Counted from the first letter of the stretch, positions 54,104-63,966 are shown. The stretch is 64,000 nucleotides of DNA from Ruminiclostridium papyrosolvens C7 (GCF_000421965.1 NZ_ATAY01000098.1:62001-126000), one strand, 5' to 3'. Numbers and translations are program-made. The notes: generated by a model from the letters alone, not told the origin.

Positions 54104-54694
54104 ATGTGGATATCTATATTAACAATGATAATAAGTATTACGGCAATAATCATAAGTGCCGTCACGGTTTTATACACTATCAGAAAGGACCATGAACGTT
54201 CAAGACGTGAAAAGGCATTGGACCTTGTAATGCAGTGGAGTATAAATCTAAGTAGTAATCGAAAGTCAAGTCTTGCCAGAAAATATGTGGAAAAATTTGA
54301 TGAGAAACAGGCAAGAAGTCTTATTAATCAGGAAGAAGTTATTTTTAATGAAAATGAGACGGAACTTTGCAGTAAAATCAGAAAACTATTATCAATCAAC
54401 TTAGAAGCAGGTAAAGAATACGAAAGAAAGCTGACTATGGAGGAAAGTTCCGAACTTCGATGGATTATAATTTGCTATTTAAACATGTTGGAATCGGTTC
54501 TAAGTGCAAGTCATAATGGTGTAGCTGATAATAAGATAATCAGGGAACAGTTTCAATATTTATATAATCCGGCAAATGGTGATTACGTTTTAGAGAAGTT
54601 TAGAAAAGCATGTCCGGGGTGTTATCCGGCAACAGACAGCTTCTATGAAAAAATTAAAAATAAAAGTGGCGATGAAAGAGGCAAAGTTGCCTGA
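54104..54694 (+). CDS. Membrane-anchored protein of unknown function
   Basis: A 196-residue protein with one N-terminal transmembrane helix (about 3-25), then a basic RKDHERSRREKALDLVMQW segment and a helical cytoplasmic domain. It recalls DUF4760-like proteins but no family is assigned. It has its own promoter and AGGAGA site, and stands alone between the GH30 gene and a decayed fragment. Function unknown. Confidence 0.7.
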   Translation: MWISILTMIISITAIIISAVTVLYTIRKDHERSRREKALDLVMQWSINLSSNRKSSLARKYVEKFDEKQARSLINQEEVIFNENETELCSKIRKLLSINLEAGKEYERKLTMEESSELRWIIICYLNMLESVLSASHNGVADNKIIREQFQYLYNPANGDYVLEKFRKACPGCYPATDSFYEKIKNKSGDERGKVA

Positions 54695-54775
54695 TATTTG
54701 TCCATGAAAAAATAGAACCATTCGGATTAATTATCTGAATGGGAAAATATATGGTAAAAGGCATCAAATTATTAA

Positions 54776-55003
54776 CTACTTATCATTAGCCCTCAAATCT
54801 AATTTCGTACTTAACAAAATATCTTTTACATTGTCTAATATTTTACTTTCACTAGAATCTATTATATTTAGAGTCAAATATTGGGGTACAGTATTTAAAG
54901 AATCAAAAGTTGCAATAGATGAGTACGTTGCAAAATCTCCATTAACTACATGCGACCCAATGTTACCTTTTGATTGAGCTATTCTTCCATTTCCATTATA
55001 TGT
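54776..55003 (-). pseudogene. Decayed gene fragment
   Basis: An open frame of about 75 codons ends with TAG at 54776 (IDSSESKILDNVKDILLSTKLDLRANDK) and begins right after a stop at 55004, with no start codon. The sequence is protein-like, suggesting the C-terminal remnant of a lost gene. The family is not recognised. Confidence 0.4.
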
Positions 55004-55035
55004 TTAATGACTGCGCTTTATTTGATTTTAATGTT

Positions 55036-56775
55036 TTAAAGCATCTTAATCAAATCTTCTAGTTCTAGACACAATTTATTTGCACGTACAAAATTATTAT
55101 CCTTTAAAGCTAATTCAATTTTGGTCTCTACTAATTTTTTCTTTTGTTCTATCTCTAAATAGTCTTTATCAAAATAACTAGCATAAATCATTTTTCTAAA
55201 TTTTCGTATACTTATTTGTCTAATTGTCTTATCTTCAATGATCAAAACATAATCCATACAGTTTGCTATAGTATAGAAATCATGAGAAATCATTAGAATA
55301 GCACCTTTATAGTTTTGAATAGCCTTTTCCAATGCCATTTGTGAGTATGTGTCTAAATGACTTGTCGGTTCATCCAGAAGCAATAGGTTAGCTTTACTGG
55401 CAGAAACTTTAGCTAATTGAAGCATATTTTTTTCTCCACCAGATAATTCTTCTATCTTTTGATTGAGAATTTCTCCTTCAAAACCATAGTTTGAAATATA
55501 GGACCTGATATCGTCATAGGTTTTAAGCCCAGCATCGAACAATTCTTCAAATATGGTATTAGACTCATTTAGCCTTTCGCCTTGAAGCTGAGATAAATAG
55601 GCTACTTTAGCGTTATCATTTATTTCAATTAAATCATTATTATTTTTATAGATTTCTCGTAATAAAGTCGTTTTCCCGGTACCGTTCGAACCTACGAGAG
55701 CTACTTTATCGGTAGACTTTATCTCAAAGTTAACATTTTCTAAAAGCAACTCATCAAAGGCGATACTACAACTATTGACTTTCAAAACAACGGTGTCTTC
55801 GATTTCATCCTCTATATCAAAGCTGATATTTGGTTGCTTAATATCTACAAATGGGGCTTTAATTTTACGTGCTTCTAATCTTTCTAAATATTTAACTCTT
55901 GCTTTTAGCGCTTTGCCTCTGGAGGCATCAGCATTAAAAGTTGCAATTTTTCTAAGATTAATGACTACATCCTCATTTCTCTCAATTTCTTCATTCTCAG
56001 CGGCAGTAATTTCTTGTAACTCAATTTTAGATTGAAGTAATGTTAAGTTATAATCAAGATATCTTCCATTAAACTCTTGAAGCTCCATATTTTCAAGGTG
56101 AATAATTTTGTTAAAACAATGGTTCAGTAAATATCTGTTGTGTGTAATAATCAGCATTATTCCCTTGTGATTATTAATTAGATTTCTAAGAGAATTAAGA
56201 TTATCAAAATCTAAAAATACTTCAGGTTCATCCATTATCATTAAATTTGGACTACTAAGCATTTCCTTGATTACTTGAATAAGTTTGAATTCCCCACCAC
56301 TAAGTTCAGATACCCTTTGATGCTTAAGCTTGGTTAGGTTTGCAAGATTTAATTTCTTATTGACATTGCTTTCAAAATCTTCCCCACCAATTGAATCAAA
56401 TACATCTAATGCTAGTTGATATTCTTCCAGTAAAGAATCAATCTCCGAAGATGTTTCCATTGCAGTACAAATAGATGTTATTTCATTTTGTACCTTAGTA
56501 AATTCTTCTAATAAATATTCAAAAACTGTTGTTTCTTTAGTCTTGTCTAGTTGTGAAAACTGACTTACATACCCAACCCTACAAGTTGGTTCCATATCTA
56601 TCTCGCCATCGTACGTATATTTTTCCGGATTCATCAGTATATCTATCAGTGTGCTTTTTCCACTGCCGCTTGTTCCTACAAAAGCGCAATGTTGACCATC
56701 TTCTAATGTAAATGAAATATTTTTAAATAAATCTTTTTGCGGAAATGAGTAGGATAAATTATTAACTTTTATCAT
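55036..56775 (-). CDS. ABC-F ATPase (ribosome protection-type)
   Basis: About 579 residues with two ATPase domains in tandem and no membrane segments: Walker A GTSGSGKST and GSNGTGKTT, signatures LSGGEFKLIQ and LSGGEKNMLQLA, and an acidic linker between them. ABC-F proteins of this type rescue ribosomes from lincosamides, pleuromutilins or streptogramin A (Vga/Lsa/VmlR group), or regulate translation. The start at 56775 (MIKVNNLSYSF) has AAAGG 7 nt upstream; the frame is open 96 bp further, where a leader peptide could lie. Antibiotic spectrum cannot be predicted. Confidence 0.85.
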   Translation of the reverse strand: MIKVNNLSYSFPQKDLFKNISFTLEDGQHCAFVGTSGSGKSTLIDILMNPEKYTYDGEIDMEPTCRVGYVSQFSQLDKTKETTVFEYLLEEFTKVQNEITSICTAMETSSEIDSLLEEYQLALDVFDSIGGEDFESNVNKKLNLANLTKLKHQRVSELSGGEFKLIQVIKEMLSSPNLMIMDEPEVFLDFDNLNSLRNLINNHKGIMLIITHNRYLLNHCFNKIIHLENMELQEFNGRYLDYNLTLLQSKIELQEITAAENEEIERNEDVVINLRKIATFNADASRGKALKARVKYLERLEARKIKAPFVDIKQPNISFDIEDEIEDTVVLKVNSCSIAFDELLLENVNFEIKSTDKVALVGSNGTGKTTLLREIYKNNNDLIEINDNAKVAYLSQLQGERLNESNTIFEELFDAGLKTYDDIRSYISNYGFEGEILNQKIEELSGGEKNMLQLAKVSASKANLLLLDEPTSHLDTYSQMALEKAIQNYKGAILMISHDFYTIANCMDYVLIIEDKTIRQISIRKFRKMIYASYFDKDYLEIEQKKKLVETKIELALKDNNFVRANKLCLELEDLIKML

Positions 56776-56801
56776 AGTATTACCTTTCTTTATAACTAAA
56801 G

Positions 56802-56824
56802 AAGAGCCTATTAAATAAGCTCTT
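56802..56824 (-). promoter_or_regulatory. Possible attenuator hairpin before the ABC-F gene
   Basis: AAGAGC / GCTCTT (56802-56807 and 56819-56824, 11-nt loop), followed on the minus strand by CTTTAGTT. It lies 27 nt before the ABC-F start and inside an open upstream frame. Antibiotic-inducible ABC-F genes often have such attenuators, but this stem is short, so it is only a candidate. Confidence 0.3.
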
Positions 56825-57127
56825 TCTAATATAATATTCCCTATTGCAATTGAATAATATGTAGTTAACAAAATCGATTTTAGTGTTCAGTTTACCGTTG
56901 ACAGAATAACATCTTTTACAACTAATTTCAATCATTTTTATATTTAAACATTAATATGTTAGTCACATGTTTTAGAGAGGACTGCTCTTAAGGAGACAGA
57001 ATAAAGACGTAACTTGACAATATAAAATACATGTAATATAATTCTTAATATGTTAAATATTGGTAAATAGCTACCGTTTGTAAAACATATTATTAGTGTG
57101 TAAAGTATTGAGGAAAAACTTTTGTTT

Positions 57128-57148
57128 TTTATAGTATCATACTATAAA
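57128..57148. promoter_or_regulatory. Perfect 21-bp palindrome (candidate operator)
   Basis: TTTATAGTAT, a central C and ATACTATAAA form a perfect palindrome about 80 bp before the 57229 gene. It could bind a dimeric regulator or be part of a promoter. The remainder of the 56776-57228 gap shows no gene. Confidence 0.45.
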
Positions 57149-57228
57149 GTTCTACTTATAGAATATTTAAGTCTGGAAAAACACCTGCAGGGTTTTCAAA
57201 ATAAAAAAATAAACGTTAGGAGAACATT

Positions 57229-58542
57229 ATGTTCAAAAAGATTTTAAGTACTTTCTTAGCAATAAGTATCATGGTAGGTATGAGCCAAACAATATTCGCG
57301 ACCAATATTGATGCTGAAAAAGCCGATACTCAAGTCATTCTTGCCAAAACCGCATATGTTAAAGATGTAAATGAGAATGGTACAAACTTAAACAATGATG
57401 TTATTGATGGCAACAAAAATGTAAAACAAGACACGAAACTTAAAATCAGTATAAACCCTGATAATTCCATGAATGTTTTTACAAATATAAATGGTGCTGA
57501 TGTTACGTTTAACGGTATTCCTGCTGGAAGAAGTGAAAATAGCAATGCAGTTTTTTTTACAGGTAAATCTTCTGATCCTAAATATTCAATTATTAATTTT
57601 TCATATGAAAAAAACATTTCGGAATCCAGCATGTACTTTAAGAGCTATAAAGAACAAAAGAATTCTAAACCTTCGTCGCTCCTAAAGATTTATCTAAAAG
57701 TAAACGGTTCTGATACTCGTGACTACATATTTTTTGAGGCTTTTAATTTTAAACCTACTTTTGACGAGCAATTTATCTCCAATCTTCCTAAGAACACAAT
57801 GCTAGGTGCCTGGGCAGCTACTCAGTTTAAGCCAATAGAATCATATAGTGGAGAAGTCAAAAGTGATATATCAATTATGTCTACATCTAATACAAAAAAT
57901 TGGTATTGCACTAAGTCTTTTAATAATATGGGGGAAAATGAGACCCATACTATCAAATGGCTTACAAATGTGGATTATAGTAATGTCCCTGTAGGACAGG
58001 AAACTTATGAATATTATACACTGAAAGTTACTGATAAGACATGTAGATACAGTGTTAATACAAACCTTAATTCGGATTCTGAATCGTGTCTTCATGTTGA
58101 TGCATTAAGTCTTGACCAGACCTCTATTCCGTATACCGCATGGAAAAGTACAAAGATAGATGGACTTGTGCAAAAAAGTGCATTTGCTGGTGATCTTTCT
58201 GCAAGCATAAGTGTAACTTATGGATTGTTAAGTCTCTCGTACAGTATACCTGTATCATTTTCTGATGTGGGTTCAGTTGATATAGATGGATTATATAATT
58301 CATATCTAAACGGTGTAAACGGAGATTATACCCGCAGCATTAATACTGAAATGGATAGCGGTTTCAGACTTACCCAGGAGGGACATTATTTTATGGTTCG
58401 CTCAGCATTAAGAGATTATGGAAACACAACTCGTTCAGCACAAACATTAAAATCAAGATGGCATATAAACATTCTCAATGCAGCTACTCTTGATGTATAT
58501 CCACTTTATTTTGATCACGATGTATCAGTATCAATTACCTGA
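57229..58542 (+). CDS. Secreted protein of unknown function
   Basis: A 437-residue protein with a signal peptide (about 1-25, MFKKILSTFLAISIMVGMSQ, cleaved after TIFA). The mature part is beta-rich and Ser/Asn/Thr-rich with no recognisable enzyme motif. It has no dockerin, cell-wall anchor or S-layer domain. The family is not recognised. It has its own RBS (TTAGGAGAAC) and ends before a hairpin terminator. It could be a cell-surface or toxin-like protein, but nothing supports a specific role. Confidence 0.75.
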   Translation: MFKKILSTFLAISIMVGMSQTIFATNIDAEKADTQVILAKTAYVKDVNENGTNLNNDVIDGNKNVKQDTKLKISINPDNSMNVFTNINGADVTFNGIPAGRSENSNAVFFTGKSSDPKYSIINFSYEKNISESSMYFKSYKEQKNSKPSSLLKIYLKVNGSDTRDYIFFEAFNFKPTFDEQFISNLPKNTMLGAWAATQFKPIESYSGEVKSDISIMSTSNTKNWYCTKSFNNMGENETHTIKWLTNVDYSNVPVGQETYEYYTLKVTDKTCRYSVNTNLNSDSESCLHVDALSLDQTSIPYTAWKSTKIDGLVQKSAFAGDLSASISVTYGLLSLSYSIPVSFSDVGSVDIDGLYNSYLNGVNGDYTRSINTEMDSGFRLTQEGHYFMVRSALRDYGNTTRSAQTLKSRWHINILNAATLDVYPLYFDHDVSVSIT

Positions 58543-58569
58543 TAACATACTCACATAAAAGCAAGTAGT

Positions 58570-58600
58570 AAGGGGTCACAGTAATGTGGCCTCTTTTATT
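58570..58600 (+). terminator. Rho-independent terminator
   Basis: Arms 58570-58580 and 58585-58595 pair with two G-U wobbles around a GTAA tetraloop, followed by TTTATT. It ends the 57229 gene. Confidence 0.75.
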
Positions 58601-58704
58601 ACACAGAATCTAGATTGAAAATAGGTATATAATTATATGGAAATTCTGGTATAATAAAACAGAGTTGATGTATTTGTATCTCTACTCAACTTCGGGGGTG
58701 TTAA

Positions 58705-59256
58705 ATGATTAAGAGAAGGTCAAAACTCATTATAATCACTATAATATTTGTTGCTTTAATATCTGCAATAATCAATAGCATGCCGGATAAAAGTACTGAT
58801 ATGTCTAAGCTTATTGAAAAGACTCTGTCTAAACAATATAAAGATAAAACAAAAATAGGGATTTTTGATACTTATGAAGTCTTAGACTATAAAATAGCCG
58901 GTTTCATAGAAGTTGGCAGTGATAAGTGTGGGTTTTCCGTGTTAAAACAGGATATTAATTCACGGTTTGAATTAATAAGTGTTAATAGATTTGATAGGCT
59001 TATGAAAAGAGCCTTAGATACATATATCCAGTATATTGATTTAAAGGACGAAAAATATGAATTAGGGTTTGAGCGTTATTTGGTTATTCTCAGTATGAAT
59101 CCTGAATTATCCAGGATAAAGATGACTGTGGATGATGGAAAACCAATATATAAGGAGATCAAATCCACCCCCTCGCTGACAGTACTCAAATATCCAATCG
59201 AAGCCACCAATGCAGAATATCTTTTTTATGATAAAGCAGGTAAACTTCTCAGATAA
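58705..59256 (+). CDS. Small membrane-anchored protein of unknown function
   Basis: A 183-residue protein with an N-terminal hydrophobic helix (about 7-25) and a mixed alpha/beta soluble part. No motif was recognised. GGGGGTG lies 6 nt before the ATG. It stands between the terminator and a long gap. Function unknown. Confidence 0.65.
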   Translation: MIKRRSKLIIITIIFVALISAIINSMPDKSTDMSKLIEKTLSKQYKDKTKIGIFDTYEVLDYKIAGFIEVGSDKCGFSVLKQDINSRFELISVNRFDRLMKRALDTYIQYIDLKDEKYELGFERYLVILSMNPELSRIKMTVDDGKPIYKEIKSTPSLTVLKYPIEATNAEYLFYDKAGKLLR

Positions 59257-59412
59257 TAGCACAACAAAAAGGTTTAGACGTCTGAATCAACCTGAACCTG
59301 TCTGTATGCGGTTTTTTTCATTTGCTTTAAAAATAAAATTATCAGGGGAAGCCAATAATATACAGAGGAAAATTATAATAAAACCTCAGATTTTAGTCTC
59401 TGTTCTCCACTA

Positions 59413-59603
59413 TCACTCCGGCCAGTTTTTCACTAATCCATCCAGATATTCTGGTATATTGACAATATTCTTTTTCATACAGCCAAAAGTTCTCCGGTTA
59501 CTACCGTAGTTGGTTTTGAGTATTATAAAGAATCTTGCCACTCGCTGAATATCTGCTAAACCTTGCAGATTGTATTGTGAATCATTAAAAAGCTCTAGAA
59601 TTT
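59413..59603 (-). pseudogene. Decayed reading frame in the 59257-59994 gap
   Basis: A frame of about 62 codons with protein-like composition ends with TGA at 59413 and has no proper start. It reads QYNLQGLADIQRVARFF and VNIPEYLDGLVKNWPE in part. The rest of this 740-bp gap has no intact gene. The fragment may be a transposon or gene relic, or chance. Confidence 0.3.
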
Positions 59604-59994
59604 AAAAATATTGCAACTCTCTGCAGCTTGTCCACAGTGATACTTTACACATCTGAAACAGGTTCATAAGCTCACTGTTATAGTCATTATAAATTTCCAT
59701 ATCTTATGGGAATCGTTGTAGAAAAGCACCAATGCAGCTCCGCCAAAAACCTCTATGTATCTTTTTGCTCCTTCCGGGAACCTTTATGTTATTTCCTATA
59801 GATTGATATAATGTAAATTGTTGGTGTATATTTTCACAGAATATTATATAATAATTATAAACTACTCCTATATTTTCAAACTTCTACATTTTTCCATATA
59901 TAAAAAGAAGGGCACAAATAAAATATTTATATTGAGCCTTGATACTAAGGAGTGGGAAGTAACAATTTCATTTAATTTTAAAGGAGGATGTATC

Positions 59995-61170
59995 ATGTTT
60001 TGGAAAAAAGGTTTTAAAAAGAGCTTGTGTTTTGTTCTGTCGAGTATCATGACCCTCAGCGTGGTGTCTACTGCTAATATATCGGTATCTGCAGCTGATG
60101 CTAGTGATAAAGTTTTCAAACCGCTTCCTTATGAGTACAAAATGACTAGTTCAAAGCAAGGTACTATTGAAAGGTTAAGCTACAATTTCGGTAATGATAC
60201 AAAATATTTTAACGTCTATCTTCCTAACGGATATAATCAGTCTGATACTTCTAAAAAGTATAATGTTGTATATCTGATGCACGGTGGCGGCGAAGATGAG
60301 AATTTATTATTCGGCGGACCGGGTCAGAACAAGGAATTAAAGGTAATAATTGATAATATGATTGCAAAGGGAGATATTGAACCGGTTATAGTTGTTACAC
60401 CTTCATTTTACAAAGGTAATAATGATGTTGCTGGTTTTCCTCAGGAATTAAGCACTACACTTATTCCTTTGGTTGAAACCAAATATAATACCTATTTAAA
60501 ATCAAAAAGCACTGCTGATATGAAGTCTTCCAGAGATCACAGGGCATTTGGTGGATTCTCAATGGGTTCGGTATGTACCTGGTATACATATATCAACTGC
60601 CTTGACTATATTAAATATTTTATGCCTTATAGCGGTGACTGTTGGGCTTTAGGTTCGACAGCCGGAAGCAGTAAACCAACGGAAACAGCACAGTATCTGG
60701 CAGATGTTGCAAAGAAAGCCGGTTATAAAGCACCACATGACTTCAAACTGTTCTGTGCTACAGGCAGTGACGATATTGCATATCCTAATATGAAACCCCA
60801 GATAGATGCAATGAAAAAACTAACAGATACTTTCGTATATTCATCTGACATAAAAAACGGAAATTTCTATTTTATGGTTGCAAATGGTGGTACACATGCA
60901 TGGACTTGGATTAATCAGTACATTTATAACGTATTACCGGATTTGTTTAAAGATATAGCACCAGTTCAAACCTTGGGTGATCTGAATAACGATGGTTCAG
61001 TTGACTCAACAGATTATGCTCTCTTAAAAATGCATATGCTCAATATAACACCGCTTACGGGAGATGCTCTTAAAAATGCTGATGTGGACAGAAACGGCCA
61101 AGTTGACTCCATTGACTTTGCATTGCTTAAAAAGTATCTGCTTGGTAGTATATCAGCTTTCCCTGTATAG
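59995..61170 (+). CDS. CE1-type esterase with dockerin
   Basis: A 391-residue secreted protein. Signal peptide to about residue 33 (ending VSA). The alpha/beta-hydrolase domain has the feruloyl/acetyl xylan esterase D-like pattern: YLMHGGGEDENLLFGG (oxyanion region), nucleophile S189 in GGFSMGS, D259/260 and H301 in NGGTHAWTW. A type I dockerin follows (about 327-391, GDLNNDGSVDSTDYALLKMHM). It probably removes feruloyl or acetyl groups from arabinoxylan in the cellulosome. AAGGAGG precedes the ATG; the longer frame upstream lacks a site. A terminator follows at 61207. Confidence 0.9.
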   Translation: MFWKKGFKKSLCFVLSSIMTLSVVSTANISVSAADASDKVFKPLPYEYKMTSSKQGTIERLSYNFGNDTKYFNVYLPNGYNQSDTSKKYNVVYLMHGGGEDENLLFGGPGQNKELKVIIDNMIAKGDIEPVIVVTPSFYKGNNDVAGFPQELSTTLIPLVETKYNTYLKSKSTADMKSSRDHRAFGGFSMGSVCTWYTYINCLDYIKYFMPYSGDCWALGSTAGSSKPTETAQYLADVAKKAGYKAPHDFKLFCATGSDDIAYPNMKPQIDAMKKLTDTFVYSSDIKNGNFYFMVANGGTHAWTWINQYIYNVLPDLFKDIAPVQTLGDLNNDGSVDSTDYALLKMHMLNITPLTGDALKNADVDRNGQVDSIDFALLKKYLLGSISAFPV

Positions 61171-61206
61171 AATACAGCTTTTTCAATAAGGAAACATAAA
61201 TAAATT

Positions 61207-61243
61207 AAGCATGAAAGAGTACCTTATCTTTCATGCTTTTTCG
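61207..61243 (+). terminator. Rho-independent terminator
   Basis: A perfect 12-bp inverted repeat (arms 61207-61218 and 61227-61238, 8-nt loop) followed by TTTTC. It ends the esterase gene. Confidence 0.88.
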
Positions 61244-61328
61244 TTTAACCAGGTAATCACTTTAAGTTAATTTATTAATAATAATTCCTTACCAGCACCT
61301 CACAATACGTCTTCTCCATATACAAGAA

Positions 61329-62075
61329 ATGATAAACGATTTTTCTAAAACACATTCCGAAAAAACATGCCGAAATTTCTTAGGTGATGTCGGTGGAGTT
61401 TTTAAATATGCAATATTGAATAAATCTATTAAAACAAACCCATGTGAAGGTATAAAGGTGCCCAAAGACACTGATAAATATGAATACTACATCTATGACG
61501 AAAATGAATTTAATGCACTATTAGATGTTGTTACTGGAACAAAGGAAGAAATACCAATCCTATTGGCTGGTCTGTGTGGATTAAGAGCCAGCGAAATAAT
61601 GGGACTGACATGGAATGACATTAATTTTGATACTCACATAATCAATGTCCGGAAAGTAAAAGTTCACGTAAACGGCGAAGTAATAAGTAAAACCACTAAG
61701 ACAAGAACATCCTACCGAAGCATAAAGGCTCCTGCATACGTCATTGAACGCTTGACAATTAATAAAAATGTTGATTTTGTGTACCCTAGGAAAAATGGAG
61801 CTGCAGAGCATGGTGGTAATTATGGAAAACGATTTACAAGAAAATTAAAAAATGCAGGGCTACCGCACACACGTTTCCACGATCTCAGGCATTTCAATGC
61901 AACCATGATGTTGAAAAAAGGAATTTCAGATAAGGAATCGGCTGAAAGGTTAGGCCATTCAGATACCAACATGACTAAAAAATATCAACATGTATTAAAT
62001 AATATGAAAAACAGGCCAGCTGACGTCCTTGATACGATTGTTAGGAAATCGGATGTCAAAAAGGATGTCAAATGA
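61329..62075 (+). pseudogene. Tyrosine recombinase (integrase), N-terminally truncated
   Basis: A 248-residue fragment of a phage-type integrase. The catalytic part is complete: R in GLRASEI, HDLRH, GHSD and the tyrosine in KKYQHVLNN. The N-terminal arm- and core-binding domain of about 110 residues is missing. The frame is open back to 61266 and reads LTIRLLHIQE, a normal integrase joint, so the truncation lies upstream of that. The 3' end leads into an att-like sequence at 62092. It is probably inactive, a remnant of an integrated element. Confidence 0.8.
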
Positions 62076-62091
62076 CCTGTAATCCGCTAAT

Positions 62092-62113
62092 TTGTGGTGG
62101 AGGCGAACCGTAC
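62092..62113 (+). repeat. att-like 22-bp sequence, second copy
   Basis: Shares 20 of 22 positions with 15243-15264. It lies 17 bp after the integrase gene, the usual place for an attachment site. Confidence 0.45.
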
Positions 62114-62292
62114 CAGTCAAAGATAACAACTGATATAAGTGGGTATAGGCATAAAATATACTCTAGATAAATTATTGAAGTCTTTTCGTACCTATAGTAA
62201 TACAAAAAGATTGCTTAGCATAGGTAGTAATTATGTTCCCTAAGATGAACTCCTTAACTGATTATCATTTAACCATGCAACCAAATAATATA

Positions 62293-63012
62293 TTACATTG
62301 ATTCATATATCTCTAAAATTTTTATTATATTATATGTATTAACAAACTCGGTTCTATTTCTGACCCCTAAATTATTAAAAACATTGCTTATATATTTTCT
62401 TAATGTAGAAATGCTAATATTGCATTCGTTGCATATATGTTTATCCTCATATCCTTCTTTTAGAAGCTCCACTATTCTTCTTTCTTTATCACTAAATTGT
62501 AACGAAACTTTGGTATTTAAATATACTGGTACTTTTAAAGTATCCATTATATACTCAATTATAAAATTTCTATAAAAATTATTAACTAACATTTCCAAAA
62601 ATAATAAAATAATATCGCTAGGCTCCGAGAATGTAACCATTGAAATAAATAATATCATTTCACCACTTGTTTTCTGTACTGGCATTGAAATAATATTTCC
62701 ATATTTTTCACTCAATATATCTATTGAAAACGATTTTCTTTTTTTTGACGAATTGATATTATCATTGATTTTACATTCTAGTTCTCTTCCAATATTAAAC
62801 TTTATAAACTTATATTTTCTGTATTTTAACGAAACAATATTAGTATATTTATTATCATTTAACAAAAATAGCGTTTCATCACATAAATCTTGAAAAGTCT
62901 TAGTGTTCGATATTTCTGTAATAGTATTGATAAATACTCTACTTATTAGGTTTTTGACTATTTCCACATCCATTGGTACTATACACCCTTCTAAATTTAG
63001 CATTTCAAACAT
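62293..63012 (-). CDS. LuxR-type transcriptional regulator
   Basis: A 239-residue protein. The C-terminal LuxR/GerE helix-turn-helix (about 175-235) reads SDKERRIVELLKEGYEDKHICNECNISISTLRKYISNVFNNLGVRNRTEF. The N-terminal domain is not recognised and has no response-regulator receiver, so the signal is unknown. It is divergent from the secreted protein at 63212 and may control it. No clear ribosome-binding site precedes the ATG, so the start is uncertain. Confidence 0.82.
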   Translation of the reverse strand: MFEMLNLEGCIVPMDVEIVKNLISRVFINTITEISNTKTFQDLCDETLFLLNDNKYTNIVSLKYRKYKFIKFNIGRELECKINDNINSSKKRKSFSIDILSEKYGNIISMPVQKTSGEMILFISMVTFSEPSDIILLFLEMLVNNFYRNFIIEYIMDTLKVPVYLNTKVSLQFSDKERRIVELLKEGYEDKHICNECNISISTLRKYISNVFNNLGVRNRTEFVNTYNIIKILEIYESM

Positions 63013-63135
63013 TATAGCATCGTAAGGATTATATTGTAAATACTTATATTATTATCCGATATTAGGTATAAATGTAGATATTTTATTGATAATTCTATAT
63101 AAAATCAAGGTAATAATATTCACTATTTTTTCCCA

Positions 63136-63159
63136 CTTAGTTAATATATAATAACTAAG
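63136..63159. promoter_or_regulatory. Inverted repeat between regulator and secreted protein genes
   Basis: CTTAGTTA / TAACTAAG (63136-63143 and 63152-63159, 8-bp spacer) lies in the divergent intergenic region. The size suits a dimeric LuxR-type operator. It is about 50 bp before the 63212 gene. Confidence 0.4.
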
Positions 63160-63211
63160 AATTATACGTGCGGCCGTAACTGAATTCAAAATATAATTAG
63201 TGGAGGTATTT

Positions 63212-63832
63212 ATGAAATATTTTAAAAAAGTTATTATTCCATTTTTGTTAATAGTTTGTATGTTACTTTCAAGTTTGCCTGTTTGTGCAGCTCCGATACA
63301 GCCTTCGGGCACACTTGGTGGAGCATCGATACAATCTCTGCCTTCGGAGCCTTCGGGTGTATGGTATGCGCCTTATGGAGGAACCTGGAATGTCAACAAT
63401 AATATTCCTGCCTCTGGAATATTACGTCCTCAAAAGATTGTATATATTACATATGACCAACTCGCACTTATTCAAGCTAACAAATTAACCTCAAGTGATT
63501 TATACTCTTTAGCTAGGCTTGCTATAGATAAAGGTATTTCATATGTATTAGAAAGTTTAACTAAAAAATTAGGTTCAACTATTGCCAAAAAGTTTGTTCC
63601 ATATATTGGTAACGCAATACTTGCATATGACTTTTTTAATGGTTTATGTTCATTTATAACAGATGCTAGATTTGCTCAAGCAATATCTAGAAAACATGGA
63701 ATTGCGATTAGTACCGGTTTCACATATACTGGTATCTCTTATAACCCTTATACAGCTTACGATGATTGGAGTTCAACTTATGTTTATAATCCGACGGGTT
63801 GTGTAGGTACCTTTACTGCAAATAACAACTAG
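63212..63832 (+). CDS. Secreted small protein of unknown function
   Basis: A 206-residue protein with a signal peptide (about 1-27, ending VCAAP). The mature part is rich in small and aromatic residues, with a hydrophobic central region (about 95-140, SLARLAIDKGISYVL and IGNAILAYDFFNGLC) that could form amphipathic helices, as in some bacteriocins or toxins. No family was recognised. The ATG has GGAGGT 6 nt upstream; an earlier GTG does not. A terminator follows. Confidence 0.7.
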   Translation: MKYFKKVIIPFLLIVCMLLSSLPVCAAPIQPSGTLGGASIQSLPSEPSGVWYAPYGGTWNVNNNIPASGILRPQKIVYITYDQLALIQANKLTSSDLYSLARLAIDKGISYVLESLTKKLGSTIAKKFVPYIGNAILAYDFFNGLCSFITDARFAQAISRKHGIAISTGFTYTGISYNPYTAYDDWSSTYVYNPTGCVGTFTANNN

Positions 63833-63851
63833 TACCGGTTATCAATGCCTG

Positions 63852-63891
63852 AATGAGTCCAAAAGGAATATACCTATGGACTCATTTTATT
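63852..63891 (+). terminator. Rho-independent terminator
   Basis: AATGAGTCC / GGACTCATT (63852-63860 and 63878-63886, 17-nt loop) followed by TTTATTT ends the secreted protein gene. Confidence 0.8.
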
Positions 63892-63966
63892 TGGATAGTG
63901 AATATAGACTTTTGAAATAAATTCTATATAATATATATTATTACTCAAATAGGATGGTGAAATTAT

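Noticed and set aside
59257..59412. Small ORFs in the long gap before the esterase gene
   Set aside because: Short, without ribosome-binding sites, and not protein-like except the fragment listed at 59413.
61266..61328. Intact integrase with an unusual start
   Set aside because: Only about 20 more codons are open upstream, too few for the missing N-terminal domains, so it is a truncated gene.
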